Assembly (NCBI RefSeq): GCF_000331535.1
Contig: NZ_AMZN01000072.1
Span: 49,729-113,728 of the forward strand
Source of the DNA: Fulvivirga imtechensis AK7
GTDB taxonomy: Bacteria > Bacteroidota > Bacteroidia > Cytophagales > Cyclobacteriaceae
Length of the DNA stretch: 64,000 nt
Direction of reading: 5' to 3'
How positions within the stretch are numbered: the first letter of the stretch is position 1; every line of letters begins with the position of its first letter. Positions 1-9,086 of the stretch are shown here, in pieces. Below the pieces are notes generated by a model. It did not search any database and had not been told where the DNA came from. It saw only the letters and a program-made list of their open reading frames with translations. A program made the position numbers and the translations under genes.

Positions 1-36
1 TCCCATTGGAAGGGAATAGCGAATTACCATCTGCTG

Positions 37-1008
37 CTAATCAGACTCATGCCTACGAGAGTGGTGGTTTTTTTCCTTCCATTCTCGTAGTTCCAGCCTA
101 CGTTGTTGCAGCTCCTCTTCAGTGAACTCAAAATCAATTAGCTTATCCAGGTCCGGCTGGCCTGCATCTATCCAGCAGGTGTACCAGAAATCGCCAACCA
201 TCTTTACAGACCTCAGCATTTGTCGCTCCACCATTCCACCCAAAGCTTCGTGGTACTTCTGCGAAAACTCGCGGGAATAGACCTTTACAGTTACGTTCCC
301 CCTTGTTTCGAAGGAATATTTTTTATCTATGCCTAACTTCTCTGTTATGGCAACCTCAAATGCCAACACAGAATCCAATGCCTCATGAGCATGCACCACT
401 GCATCCCATATTGCCAATTGAGGGTTTTCAATGTAGCTGGCCCGGCCAATGAAAAAATCATAATCTTCTGAAAATAATTCCGGAAGGCGAGATTCCCACA
501 ACCCGTGAATGCCTCGCTGCCCCGTCAACTGCCCGTCATAATTTTCAGTGGTGTGCAACGGTACGTTGGCATCGGCAATGTAATGCCCAAGGTCAGCAGA
601 CAAACGGAGGATATTTCTAACATCGCCTACTCTCATGGCATCGGTGAGCTGATATTTAACCCTGTTTACGTGCCAGGGCACAATACCGTACGCGAGCAAC
701 GTATCTTCCGAATATTGCTCGACTGCATCGTTCCAATACCTGGGGAGTTTATATGCAGCGCTGTCTCCATATACATCCAGATCTATGTAATGGCACGGGG
801 CCTCTCCTTCTACAGCATATCTGCGCCTGTCAGGATTCACAGCGTTTTCTGTCAGGTACTGTATATTATGCTTATAAAACCCGATCATCTCTACCGGCAG
901 TGTAAAAACCGCCATTCTGTTGATCTTCTGATGTCCGAAAAAGCCCCACATGGTAGCTGAGGCTGATGAGGTTAAAATAAGAAAAAGGGAAACTAATAAT
1001 TTCTTCAA
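37..1008 (-). CDS. Secreted S1/P1-type nuclease / zinc-dependent phospholipase C-like protein
   Basis: A 323-residue protein with a signal peptide (about residues 1-18). Its mature start is Trp-rich (W21, then H26), as in the S1/P1 nuclease and zinc phospholipase C fold, where an N-terminal Trp helps bind zinc. Further likely zinc ligands lie in DLGHYIADANVPLH (139-152) and GIHGLWE (166-172). The family cleaves single-stranded nucleic acid or phosphodiester/phospholipid bonds outside the cytoplasm; the substrate cannot be told from sequence. The start codon is TTG at 1008, the only start in this frame that gives a full signal peptide. The gene is divergent from rpsT. The exact metal ligands are inferred, not aligned. 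Confidence 0.8.
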   Translation of the reverse strand: MKKLLVSLFLILTSSASATMWGFFGHQKINRMAVFTLPVEMIGFYKHNIQYLTENAVNPDRRRYAVEGEAPCHYIDLDVYGDSAAYKLPRYWNDAVEQYSEDTLLAYGIVPWHVNRVKYQLTDAMRVGDVRNILRLSADLGHYIADANVPLHTTENYDGQLTGQRGIHGLWESRLPELFSEDYDFFIGRASYIENPQLAIWDAVVHAHEALDSVLAFEVAITEKLGIDKKYSFETRGNVTVKVYSREFSQKYHEALGGMVERQMLRSVKMVGDFWYTCWIDAGQPDLDKLIDFEFTEEELQQRRLELREWKEKNHHSRRHESD

Positions 1009-1076
1009 AACAAGTAAAACCAGCTATTCGGGTAAAGTTAACCATATTTATTATAAAAAATATTCGCAACATACTT

Positions 1077-1107
1077 TTTGCAAATAACAGAATTAGCATT
1101 ACCTTTG
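1077..1107 (+). promoter_or_regulatory. Bacteroidota-type promoter of rpsT
   Basis: TTTG at 1077-1080 and TACCTTTG at 1100-1107 are separated by 19 bases. This matches the Bacteroidota housekeeping sigma consensus TTTG - about 19-21 bases - TAnnTTTG. It lies 45 bases before the rpsT ATG. Confidence 0.65.
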
Positions 1108-1151
1108 CACACTCAAAATTTTATAGAAGAGAAGTCGAATAAATATCAGAT

Positions 1152-1403
1152 ATGGCAAATCACAAATCAGCATTAAAGAGAATCAGATCTAATAATGCCA
1201 AAAGATTAAGAAACAAGTACCAGCATAAAACAACCAGAACATTTGTTAAAAGGTTGAGAACGACTACTGATAAATCGGAAGCCCAGGAACTATTGAAGAC
1301 GGTAATTTCGATGTTGGATAAATTAGCCAAGAAGAACATTATTCATAGAAATAAGGCTGCCAACAACAAGTCTAAACTTACTAAGCTGGTAAACAGCCTG
1401 TAA
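1152..1403 (+). CDS. rpsT: 30S ribosomal protein S20
   Basis: An 83-residue, Lys/Arg-rich helical protein starting MANHKSALKRIR, with the S20 pattern of basic helices and a C-terminal segment containing NIIHRNKAANNKSKLTKLVN. S20 is a primary 16S rRNA-binding protein of the small ribosomal subunit. Length and start are normal for the family. It is a single-gene unit with its own promoter (1077-1107) and a terminator 30 bases after the stop. Confidence 0.97.
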   Translation: MANHKSALKRIRSNNAKRLRNKYQHKTTRTFVKRLRTTTDKSEAQELLKTVISMLDKLAKKNIIHRNKAANNKSKLTKLVNSL

Positions 1404-1432
1404 TAATTCTTTATAGATAGATATAGATGAAA

Positions 1433-1458
1433 AGCTGTCTCAAGGGACAGTTTTTTTT
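1433..1458 (+). terminator. Rho-independent terminator of rpsT
   Basis: Arms CTGTC (1435-1439) and GACAG (1446-1450) enclose a 6-base loop and are followed by eight T (1451-1458). Confidence 0.8.
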
Positions 1459-1819
1459 GTTTCCACCAGTTTCTGCACCACTTTCTTTGGATCAGGCAGA
1501 AAAATTGGGGACCCAAGAGAAAGTTTAGCCTGCCTGACACCTCACCTCACCCATTACAGGCTGAAATACTTGCTCAGCAATCAGCCCTCACCTCAAAAGC
1601 AGAACTACAGGATTTTGGTGGGTGAGGTGTTGCAAGCATTAAAATATTGAGAGTCTGCAATATGCTTGTTGATCACGTCAAATCTGCATGAAATTTCAAA
1701 GAAACTTGTGTTATCAGTAATACTTACGCACCTCCCCAGAAATATTACTCGATCCATTTCTTTCCTGTCTTTTTTCTCAACTTTAAAACAAACTTCACAA
1801 ATTTTATTAATTTGCCGAG
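1459..1819. other. Gene-free stretch between rpsT and radC
   Basis: About 360 bases with no convincing gene. It contains a widely spaced inverted repeat: a CACCTCACCTCACCC-like arm near 1540-1552 and GGGTGAGGTG near 1619-1628. The GGTGAGG wording resembles the G-rich short repeats seen at 14128-14166. No promoter for radC is clear. Confidence 0.4.
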
Positions 1820-2518
1820 ATGAAAGAGGTAAAAGAATATTTAACCATTAAAAGTTGGGCTGAGGAGGACCGTCCAAGAGAAAAGTTACTCCTTAAAGGC
1901 AAGTCCGCCCTATCCGATGCAGAACTCATTGGCATTCTGATCAGCTCAGGCACAGCCTCGATGAGCGCCATTGATGTTGCAAAACAGATCCTCAATCACA
2001 CACATAATGACCTCAACCAGTTGGCAAAACTGTCGGTAAAGGACCTGATAAAATTCAGGGGTATTGGTGAAGCCAAGGCCATCGCCATAGTCAGCGCTAT
2101 GGAGCTAGGCAGGAGAAGAAAAGAGACTGCATCGGCTAAAAAACCCAAGATCACCTGCTCGGAAGACGCCTATCAGGCCATAAAACCGGAGCTCTTAGAT
2201 ATTGGGCATGAGGAATTTTGGGCTCTTCTTCTTAACAGAAGTAACACTGTAATGAAAAAACAACTCGTAAGCAGTGGTGGTGTTAGTGGCACTGTTGCCG
2301 ACCCAAAGATCATCTTCAAATCCGCTCTGGAAGAGTTGGCATGCGGTATTATTCTCGTACACAACCACCCGTCCGGCAATCTAAGACCCAGTGAGGCAGA
2401 CATCAACCTCACCCGGAAAATGAAAGAAGCAGGCAGGCTACTCGAAATCCCTGTGCTTGACCATATTATTTTCACTGACAATAGCTATTTTAGCTTTGCA
2501 GACGAAAATATGTTATAG
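1820..2518 (+). CDS. radC: RadC family JAB-domain protein
   Basis: A 232-residue protein of normal RadC length. The N-terminal half has a helix-hairpin-helix-like segment (FRGIGEAKA, 79-87). The C-terminal JAB/MPN domain has the metal motif HNHPSG (181-186), followed by S191 and D194. RadC proteins were named for DNA repair, but the biochemical role is unsettled; the JAMM motif predicts a zinc-dependent hydrolase. The DUF1684 gene starts 3 bases after its stop, suggesting co-transcription. Confidence 0.93.
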   Translation: MKEVKEYLTIKSWAEEDRPREKLLLKGKSALSDAELIGILISSGTASMSAIDVAKQILNHTHNDLNQLAKLSVKDLIKFRGIGEAKAIAIVSAMELGRRRKETASAKKPKITCSEDAYQAIKPELLDIGHEEFWALLLNRSNTVMKKQLVSSGGVSGTVADPKIIFKSALEELACGIILVHNHPSGNLRPSEADINLTRKMKEAGRLLEIPVLDHIIFTDNSYFSFADENML

Positions 2519-2521
2519 ATT

Positions 2522-3124
2522 ATGACCAGAAACAGGATTATCTACACCAGCGTTTTTTTGATTATTGTTGTTATAATTATTTATTCGCTCAATGGCGAGT
2601 CGCCCGAGGCATATCAAAAGACCATCATCAAAGCTCGTGAAAAGCAGGATTCCTTTATGAGAAATTCGGAGGAATCTCCTTTTGTACAACACAATGTGCA
2701 ATATCACGGCCTGCACTATTTTGAGCCGGACCTAAAGTATAAGATCAACGCCCGCTTTGAGTCCATTGCTGACAAAAAGATCCGTAAACTCCCTACCAGT
2801 GATAACCTGGAGAAGGAATACCTGGAATATGGTTACGCCCATTTCGAGCTAGGCGGACGCAAGGAAAAGCTACTTATACTGGAAAATGTAAAAGAGAAGT
2901 TACTTTTTCTGGCATTTGGAGATGCAACCAGCGCTAATGAAACATATGGAGGAGGCAGGTACCTGGAAGTGACCCATGATGGAAGCAATAGTATTCTTCT
3001 GGACTTCAATAAGGCATATAATCCCTACTGTGCATACACTGAAGGGTATAGCTGTCCTTTGCCCCCCAGAGAAAACCTGTTGGAGGTAGCCATAAAAGCC
3101 GGAGAAAAGAACTATGATCATTAA
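2522..3124 (+). CDS. DUF1684 domain protein, membrane-anchored
   Basis: A 200-residue protein. A single hydrophobic segment (about 5-23) anchors it to the membrane or acts as an uncleaved signal. The rest matches DUF1684: an N-terminal SPEAYQKTI / SPF region, a GRYLEV strand, then the hallmark LDFNKAYNPYCAY followed by CPLPPRENLL near the C-terminus. The function of the family is unknown. It follows radC by 3 bases and is probably in the same transcript. The hydrophobic start suggests the domain faces the periplasm. Confidence 0.85.
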   Translation: MTRNRIIYTSVFLIIVVIIIYSLNGESPEAYQKTIIKAREKQDSFMRNSEESPFVQHNVQYHGLHYFEPDLKYKINARFESIADKKIRKLPTSDNLEKEYLEYGYAHFELGGRKEKLLILENVKEKLLFLAFGDATSANETYGGGRYLEVTHDGSNSILLDFNKAYNPYCAYTEGYSCPLPPRENLLEVAIKAGEKNYDH

Positions 3125-3314
3125 CAAATCCCGTATCATCCACCTGCACAACCTGCAGAGCCTGAAGTATTATTGAAGCTTTAGGGTTTCAGAACACTCC
3201 ACGACAACCGGCGCTATCATACTTCCGTACGGAACAATCCGTTGTATGGCGATAACGCAGCAGTAGCGTGCAAATATTCGTTAATTTTATATTCAAGGTC
3301 AAAAGCTCAAAATA

Positions 3315-3959
3315 ATGGATAGATTGGTCACTATATTTTTATTCCTTTTCGGCATGGCATGCCAGTCACAGGGGTATCAACAGGAGGAGATAGCTTCAAC
3401 ACCCGCTTCGAAACATGTGGGTGGCCGTTGCGAAGGTTGTGAGGCGGTCTATGAGTATGGAAACAAAATATTGACCTCTACTGACACCTTACCTGGTTTT
3501 CATGAAGAAGGCCCAAAACTTAAAGTCACCGGAACCATATTTGAGAAGGATGGTCAGACACCTGCCGAAAATGTAATCTTGTACATCTACCACACCGATC
3601 AGCAAGGCATCTACGCCACCAGGGGGGACGAAAAAGGGTGGGCCAAACGGCATGGCTATATTCGCGGATGGATCAAAACCGGCAAAGATGGAAAGTATAC
3701 ATTTTACACGCTCAGACCTGGCGCTTACCCAAGCAGGGCTCAGGCCGCTCACATTCACCCGGTAGTGAAGGAGCCTGGCATCAACGAATACTATATTAGC
3801 AGCTATTTTTTCAATGATGATCCGCTTTTATCTAAAAATGAGCGAAATGATCCTTCACCACGAGGTGGGTCCGGGATCCTCTCCTTAACTAAGGAAGATG
3901 ATCTTTGGGTCGCCAAAAGAGATATTATTCTCGGGCTGAATATTCCTGGTTACCAATAG
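3315..3959 (+). CDS. Intradiol ring-cleavage dioxygenase-like lipoprotein
   Basis: A 214-residue protein with a lipoprotein signal ending in FGMAC (Cys16). The body has the intradiol dioxygenase beta-sandwich signature: QGIYATRG (Tyr100), FYTLRPGAYP (Tyr138) and AAHIH (His146, His148), placed as the usual Tyr2His2 non-haem Fe(III) ligands. Family members open catechol rings between the hydroxyls. A lipid anchor outside the cytoplasm is unusual for a catabolic enzyme but occurs in a Bacteroidota subfamily of unknown substrate. No aromatic-degradation genes are nearby. The ligand assignment is by motif only. Confidence 0.82.
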   Translation: MDRLVTIFLFLFGMACQSQGYQQEEIASTPASKHVGGRCEGCEAVYEYGNKILTSTDTLPGFHEEGPKLKVTGTIFEKDGQTPAENVILYIYHTDQQGIYATRGDEKGWAKRHGYIRGWIKTGKDGKYTFYTLRPGAYPSRAQAAHIHPVVKEPGINEYYISSYFFNDDPLLSKNERNDPSPRGGSGILSLTKEDDLWVAKRDIILGLNIPGYQ

Positions 3960-4262
3960 CAAAAGCCCCTTAAAAGCCGGATCAGTCCGTACTTCCGGGT
4001 TTGCGGGCGTCTTTACGCTGACTGCCGCACAGTGCTCAGTGTCTTACACCACACATTTTCCTCCCCATTAAACCAACCCTGGAAGACCTGGTTGGTCTAT
4101 AATTTTGCAGGTATTCCTTCGGGATATTATACTACGCATAGCCCTTTGCACCTTGCATTTTCCTTGTTTACTTAAAAAGTTGTGTTTCACCATCCTTAAA
4201 AGCCGGAAATGTTTAATTTTGCCACCGCATAACAATTACCATTTTTATACCGTAGTGCTATT
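3960..4262. other. Gene-free stretch before pheT
   Basis: About 300 bases with no coding signal. A possible -7 element TAATTTTG lies at 4214-4221, 41 bases before the pheT ATG. No good -33 partner was seen. Confidence 0.4.
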
Positions 4263-6680
4263 ATGAAGATATCTTTAAACTGGCTTAAGGATTATATAAA
4301 TATCAACCAATCACCTGAAGAAATCGGGAAATTACTAACTGATACAGGACTTGAGGTGGAAGGGTTGGAAAATTTTGAGCAGGTTCCCGGAGGGCTGAAA
4401 GGTCTTGTGATCGGGGAAGTGCTCACCTGCGAGAAACATCCTAATGCAGATAAACTATCCGTCACTACGGTAGATATTGGAACGGACGCACCCTCTCCCA
4501 TCGTTTGTGGGGCTCCCAACGTAGCCAAAGGACAAAAGGTGGTGGTAGCCACTGTTGGCGCTACCTTATATCCTGCCGGGCACGAACCATTTCAGATCAA
4601 AAAAGCCAAGATCAGGGGCGAAGTATCAGAGGGAATGATCTGTGCGGAAGATGAAATTGGACTGGGAACAAGTCATGAAGGGATTATGGTGCTGGATACT
4701 GATTTACCAAACGGCACCCCTGCCGCTGAATATTTTAACCTGAAAGATGATGTAATTATCGAGATCGGTCTTACCCCTAACAGGGCTGATGCGGCTTCTC
4801 ATATAGGCGTAGCCAGGGACCTGAAGGCCGTATTAAAGCAGGATGTACAATGGCCTGATGTAGACAATTTTGAAGTTAACTCTACAGATCACCCTATAGA
4901 GGTAGTGGTTGAAAACCTCGAAGCGTGCCCACGATTTTCCGGTGTCACCATCACAGATGTAAGTGTTGGGGAATCTCCTGATTGGCTAAAACAGCGGCTA
5001 TCCGCGATAGGGTTGACTCCGATTAACAATGTTGTTGACGCTACTAATTACGTACTTCATGAACTAGGACAACCCCTGCACGCCTACGATGCCAGTGCCG
5101 TGACCGGCAACAAAGTGATCGTAAAAACGCTGCCGAAAGGAACCAAATTCGTCACCCTGGATGAAAAAGAAAGGACCCTTACTGACCATGACCTGATGAT
5201 CTGCAATGGCAATGAGGAAGGCATGTGTATTGGGGGTGTATTTGGAGGAATAGGATCGGGAGTAAATGAATCTACAAAAACCATCTTCCTGGAGTCTGCG
5301 TATTTTTCACCTGATTATATCCGCAAAACCGCTCAGCACCATCAACTAAAAACAGATGCCTCGTTTCGTTATGAACGGGGTACTGATCCGCATATTACTA
5401 TTTATGCTCTCAAAAGAGCCGCATTATTAATCCAGTCGCTCACAGGGGGCAAAATCAGTTCTGGTATTGTTGATATCTATCCTGAGAAAATTGTAAGTTC
5501 TGAGGTGAAGGTTAAATTCAAAAACATAGATCGCCTGATCGGCAAGCAAATTGACAAGGAACAGATCTTCGAAATACTCAATCTGCTGGACATTGAAGTG
5601 AGCCATGAAACAGAAGAAGGCTTTACAGCTTCAGTTCCCCCATATCGTGTCGATGTACAGCGGGAAGCGGACGTTATAGAAGAAATATTACGGATCTACG
5701 GTTTTAATAATGTAGAGCTTCCTGAGCATGTACAAAGCGACTTCCTTGCGGAATTTCCCACAAGAGATAAGGACAAAATCCAGAAAACCGCTACAGAGCT
5801 GCTGGTCAGCAACGGATATTATGAGATCTTAACCAACTCGCTCACCAAACCAGGGTACGCGGAGCTGGCTGAAGATCTTGACGCCAAACATAGTGTAGAG
5901 ATACTAAACAAGTTAAGCGAAGATCTGGGTGTACTCCGGCAAAGTATGCTGTACTCCGGCCTGGAAGTAGCCTTGCACAATATCAACAGGAGGCAGGTCA
6001 ACCTCAGGTTTTTTGAATTTGGTAAAATATATCACCAGAAAGAAGGAGATTATCAGGAACACACAAGACTGGCCATTTTCATAACAGGTGATATTGAAGG
6101 GGAAAACTGGATCAATAAGAGTAGAAAAGTACGTTTCCATAACCTTTCTCACATGGTAAATCTTATATTATCTCGCCTCCTCAATAAAACATTTGCCAAT
6201 GAAGTGATCCACGAATACCCGTTTGATTATGGCTTGCATACGCTTTTAAATGAAAAAATCCTTGTGCGAATGGGTAAGATAAAGCCTGCTATAACCAAAA
6301 AAATGGGGCTAAAGCAAGAAATATTTTACGCAGACATTGACTGGGACTTGCTTTTAAAGAAGACAAATAATAATATAGTATTCGAAGAAGTGCCTAAATT
6401 TCCCGAAGTCAGGCGAGACCTTTCTTTGGTTATCGACAGAAGCGTTAGTTTCGAAGACATCAAAAAAATAGCGCTCAACAACGAACAAAGGCTATTGAGG
6501 TCTATGAATGTTTTTGACGTATATGAGGGTGAAAACATTGGCAGTGATAAGAAGGCTTATGCCATCAGTTTTATCCTCCAGGATAAAGAAAAAACGCTGA
6601 CTGACAAGGTTATCGACAAAACTATGACTAAATTGATGACTTCTTTTGAAAGTAACCTGGGTGCCCTCATCCGAAAATAA
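4263..6680 (+). CDS. pheT: Phenylalanine--tRNA ligase beta subunit
   Basis: An 805-residue protein of full bacterial PheT length. Domains in order: N-terminal MKISLNWLKDYI, tRNA-binding (EMAP-like) domain about 40-150 with CEKHPNADKLSV, the B3/B4 editing domain about 210-400, B5, and a C-terminal ferredoxin-fold anticodon-binding domain about 710-805 (VPKFPEVRRDLSLVID). With PheS it forms the (alpha-beta)2 enzyme that charges tRNA-Phe. pheS is not in the window, so the two subunits are unlinked here, as is common in Bacteroidota. The coiled-coil gene and zapA follow. Confidence 0.98.
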   Translation: MKISLNWLKDYININQSPEEIGKLLTDTGLEVEGLENFEQVPGGLKGLVIGEVLTCEKHPNADKLSVTTVDIGTDAPSPIVCGAPNVAKGQKVVVATVGATLYPAGHEPFQIKKAKIRGEVSEGMICAEDEIGLGTSHEGIMVLDTDLPNGTPAAEYFNLKDDVIIEIGLTPNRADAASHIGVARDLKAVLKQDVQWPDVDNFEVNSTDHPIEVVVENLEACPRFSGVTITDVSVGESPDWLKQRLSAIGLTPINNVVDATNYVLHELGQPLHAYDASAVTGNKVIVKTLPKGTKFVTLDEKERTLTDHDLMICNGNEEGMCIGGVFGGIGSGVNESTKTIFLESAYFSPDYIRKTAQHHQLKTDASFRYERGTDPHITIYALKRAALLIQSLTGGKISSGIVDIYPEKIVSSEVKVKFKNIDRLIGKQIDKEQIFEILNLLDIEVSHETEEGFTASVPPYRVDVQREADVIEEILRIYGFNNVELPEHVQSDFLAEFPTRDKDKIQKTATELLVSNGYYEILTNSLTKPGYAELAEDLDAKHSVEILNKLSEDLGVLRQSMLYSGLEVALHNINRRQVNLRFFEFGKIYHQKEGDYQEHTRLAIFITGDIEGENWINKSRKVRFHNLSHMVNLILSRLLNKTFANEVIHEYPFDYGLHTLLNEKILVRMGKIKPAITKKMGLKQEIFYADIDWDLLLKKTNNNIVFEEVPKFPEVRRDLSLVIDRSVSFEDIKKIALNNEQRLLRSMNVFDVYEGENIGSDKKAYAISFILQDKEKTLTDKVIDKTMTKLMTSFESNLGALIRK

Positions 6681-6734
6681 CCCTAAAAGCAAAGGATTAT
6701 TGGCGGACTTGCAATTGAAAACAACATTATAAAA

Positions 6735-7031
6735 ATGAATAAAGACCAGCTTAAAGCTAACTTGTCATCGTTGGAAAGAAAAATTAACTTGCTTATTGGC
6801 GATTATAAGAACCTAAAGCTGGAGCTTAACCAGCTCAAAAACGAAAATGACGAGCTTAAATCTTTGGTAAGAGATAAAGAGCAGCAAATAAGTAGCTTTC
6901 AAAATAAGATTAAAATTAGTAAGATTGTAAACGAAATAGATACAGGAGAAGGGAATACTTCTGAACTGAAGAGGAAAATTGACGATTATATAAAGGAGAT
7001 TGATAAGTGTATTGCACACTTAAGTAAATAA
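6735..7031 (+). CDS. Small coiled-coil protein upstream of zapA
   Basis: A 98-residue protein, almost entirely heptad-rich helix (LERKINLLIGDYKNLKLEL, then NENDELKSLV), with a separate acidic/basic C-terminal helix. It lies 54 bases after pheT and 11 before zapA, so the two small genes are probably co-transcribed. No enzymatic motif is present. By position and coiled-coil form it could be a ZapB-like or structural partner of ZapA in Z-ring assembly. That role is inferred from context only; I recognise no named family. Confidence 0.75.
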   Translation: MNKDQLKANLSSLERKINLLIGDYKNLKLELNQLKNENDELKSLVRDKEQQISSFQNKIKISKIVNEIDTGEGNTSELKRKIDDYIKEIDKCIAHLSK

Positions 7032-7042
7032 CACGGCTCCAT

Positions 7043-7327
7043 ATGGACGAACTTTCAATAAAAATTAAAATTGCCGACAGAGAATACCCGATGAAGGTAA
7101 AAGCTGAAGATGAGGCAAGGGTAAGGAATGCCGGCAAGCAGATTAATGAAAGAATAAGATCTTACAGGGAACGCTTTGGGATAGACGACAAACAGGATCT
7201 TTTAGCTATGGTTGCATTTGACTGTCTGGTTGACAAACTGGAGACGGATGAAAAACAATACGACATGGATGAAGGTGTGCTGGAAAAAGTCAATCATTTA
7301 AATAATATTATCAATCAAGCTTTATAA
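7043..7327 (+). CDS. zapA: Cell division protein ZapA
   Basis: A 94-residue protein matching ZapA: an N-terminal domain (LSIKIKIADREYPMKV) followed by AGKQINERIRSYRERFG and a C-terminal coiled coil. ZapA binds FtsZ and bundles protofilaments at mid-cell. The length is normal. It is downstream of the coiled-coil gene and followed by a weak hairpin (7345-7362) and a structured non-coding region. zapA next to a 6S-type RNA is a known arrangement in other bacteria. Confidence 0.9.
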   Translation: MDELSIKIKIADREYPMKVKAEDEARVRNAGKQINERIRSYRERFGIDDKQDLLAMVAFDCLVDKLETDEKQYDMDEGVLEKVNHLNNIINQAL

Positions 7328-7344
7328 GTAACAATTACTCTTCC

Positions 7345-7362
7345 GGTTCTGATGAACCTTTT
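7345..7362 (+). terminator. Weak terminator after zapA
   Basis: GGTTC (7345-7349), a TGAT tetraloop, GAACC (7354-7358) and then TTTT. The short stem makes it a modest call. It could instead be the 5' hairpin of the following RNA. Confidence 0.45.
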
Positions 7363-7364
7363 GC

Positions 7365-7505
7365 TGCATCTTTAAATTGTGAGTATTTGCTCAGAAATTA
7401 AGGAATGAGAGGCTTTAAGCCCGGTGTATATATTGGCAAAAGGAGATTTCGTCCATACCGTATGCCCTCAACCCCCGCATTTCTGCCTGATCCTCACTTC
7501 ATATT
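7365..7505 (+). ncRNA. Candidate 6S-like structured RNA between zapA and rny
   Basis: The 193-base gap between zapA and rny can fold into one long rod. Three nested helices are seen: GTGAG 7379-7383 with CTCAC 7493-7497; CAGAAAT 7392-7398 with ATTTCTG 7479-7485; TGAGAGGC 7406-7413 with GCCCTCA 7464-7470 (one bulged A). Open bubbles lie between them. A long rod with a central bubble in the zapA-adjacent position is what 6S RNA looks like. Ends are approximate and no promoter was identified. The alternative is a chance fold in the rny leader. Confidence 0.35.
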
Positions 7506-7520
7506 TTTAAATATAAAACA

Positions 7521-9086
7521 ATGGCAGATTCAATCTTTTTAATACTAGCAGGTGTTGTTGGCCTCGGTATTGGTATTGTCATAGGAAGGGCCTTAATGAA
7601 AAAGGTCAATGAGGGTAAGGAAAAGGAGCTCGAGGAAAAAGCCAAGAGCATCATAAGGGAAGCTGAACTTTCGGCAGAGAATATTAAGAAGGACAAGATA
7701 CTTGAGGCAAAAGAGAAATTTTTAAAGCTCAAATCGGAATTCGAAGAGGATGCTTCCAGAAAGAAGAACCAGATCATTTCTAACGAAAATAAGCTAAAGC
7801 AAAAGGAGCAGCACCTGTCCAAAGAATTTGAACAGGTAAAGCGAAAAGAAGCCGAGATCAATGAACTAAGGGAAAACCTGACCACTCAATTGGAGGTGGT
7901 GAACAAGAAAAAATCAGAGTTGGACAAGTTCAATCAGCAGAAGGTTAGTATACTGGAGAAAATAAGTAATCTTACTGCAGATGAGGCTAAAGAACAGTTG
8001 ATCGAATCGCTGAAAGACGAAGCTCAAACCAAGGCCTCTTCCTTTGTGAAGGATATTCTTGAAGAAGCAAAACTGTCGGCTACCAAGCAAGCCAAGAAAA
8101 TAGTACTGGAAACAATTCAAAGGACTGCTACCGAGCATGCTATTGAAAACTGTGTCTCTATATTTAACATAGAGAGTGATGACATTAAAGGAAAGATCAT
8201 CGGACGCGAGGGGCGCAATATCCGTGCCCTTGAAGCCGCTACAGGCGTAGAGATCATTGTAGACGATACTCCCGAGGCCATCATTATTTCAGGCTTTGAC
8301 CCCGTTAGAAGAGAGATCGCCAGGTTATCGCTACACAGGCTGGTAGTAGATGGCCGGATACACCCCGCCCGTATTGAAGAGATCGTATCCAAAACAAAGA
8401 AAAACATCGAAGAAGAGATCATTGAGATCGGCGAACGTACGGTAATAGATCTGGGCATCCATGGCCTGCACCCTGAGCTCATCAAAATGGTGGGCAGGAT
8501 GCGTTTCAGGTCATCATATGGACAAAATCTACTGCAACACTCTCGGGAAGTGGCCAATCTTTGTGCTACTATGGCATCTGAGCTGGGGCTGAACCCCAAA
8601 CATGCAAAGAGGGCCGGACTGTTGCACGATATTGGTAAGGTATGGCCCGATGAGCCGGAAAAACCCCATGCAATAATAGGTATGGAGCTGGCTCAAAAGT
8701 ACAAGGAACACCCTGTGGTATGCAATGCCATTGGCGCTCACCATGATGAAATAGAAATGACCTCCATGATCTCTCCTATTATTCAGGCATGTGATGCCGT
8801 ATCAGGAGCCAGACCAGGCGCGAGGCGAGAGGTAATGGAAAGCTACATCAAGAGACTGAAAGAGCTGGAGCAACTTGCCCTGAGTTTTGAAGGTGTGCAT
8901 AAATGCTATGCCATACAAGCCGGCCGTGAGCTACGTGTGATGGTAGATGCCGAAAATGTATCTGACGAACGCGCCAGCCAGTTGTCATTTGATATCTCAC
9001 AGAAAATAGAAAAGGATATGCAGTACCCCGGGCAAATAAAGATAACGGTGATTCGGGAGATGAGATCTGTGGCTTACGCTAAGTAG
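7521..9086 (+). CDS. rny: Ribonuclease Y
   Basis: A 521-residue endoribonuclease that starts mRNA decay at the inner membrane. Domains: an N-terminal membrane helix (about 5-24), a long Glu/Lys-rich coiled coil (about 30-200), a KH RNA-binding domain with [15 protein letters not shown] (about 222-236), and an HD domain with LLHDIGKV (about 367-374) carrying the metal-binding His-Asp pair. The C-terminus ([12 protein letters not shown]) is normal for the family. The TAG stop (9084-9086) is also the first three bases of dispersed repeat copy A, so the element abuts the gene exactly. Confidence 0.97.
   Translation: MADSIFLILAGVVGLGIGIVIGRALMKKVNEGKEKELEEKAKSIIREAELSAENIKKDKILEAKEKFLKLKSEFEEDASRKKNQIISNENKLKQKEQHLSKEFEQVKRKEAEINELRENLTTQLEVVNKKKSELDKFNQQKVSILEKISNLTADEAKEQLIESLKDEAQTKASSFVKDILEEAKLSATKQAKKIVLETIQRTATEHAIENCVSIFNIESDDIKGKIIGREGRNIRALEAATGVEIIVDDTPEAIIISGFDPVRREIARLSLHRLVVDGRIHPARIEEIVSKTKKNIEEEIIEIGERTVIDLGIHGLHPELIKMVGRMRFRSSYGQNLLQHSREVANLCATMASELGLNPKHAKRAGLLHDIGKVWPDEPEKPHAIIGMELAQKYKEHPVVCNAIGAHHDEIEMTSMISPIIQACDAVSGARPGARREVMESYIKRLKELEQLALSFEGVHKCYAIQAGRELRVMVDAENVSDERASQLSFDISQKIEKDMQYPGQIKITVIREMRSVAYAK

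Noticed and set aside
505..960. Plus-strand open frame of 151 residues
   Set aside because: It lies wholly inside the nuclease-like gene on the other strand and has no family features or signal.
8117..8599. Minus-strand frame of 160 residues inside rny
   Set aside because: It is a shadow of the well-conserved KH/HD coding sequence.
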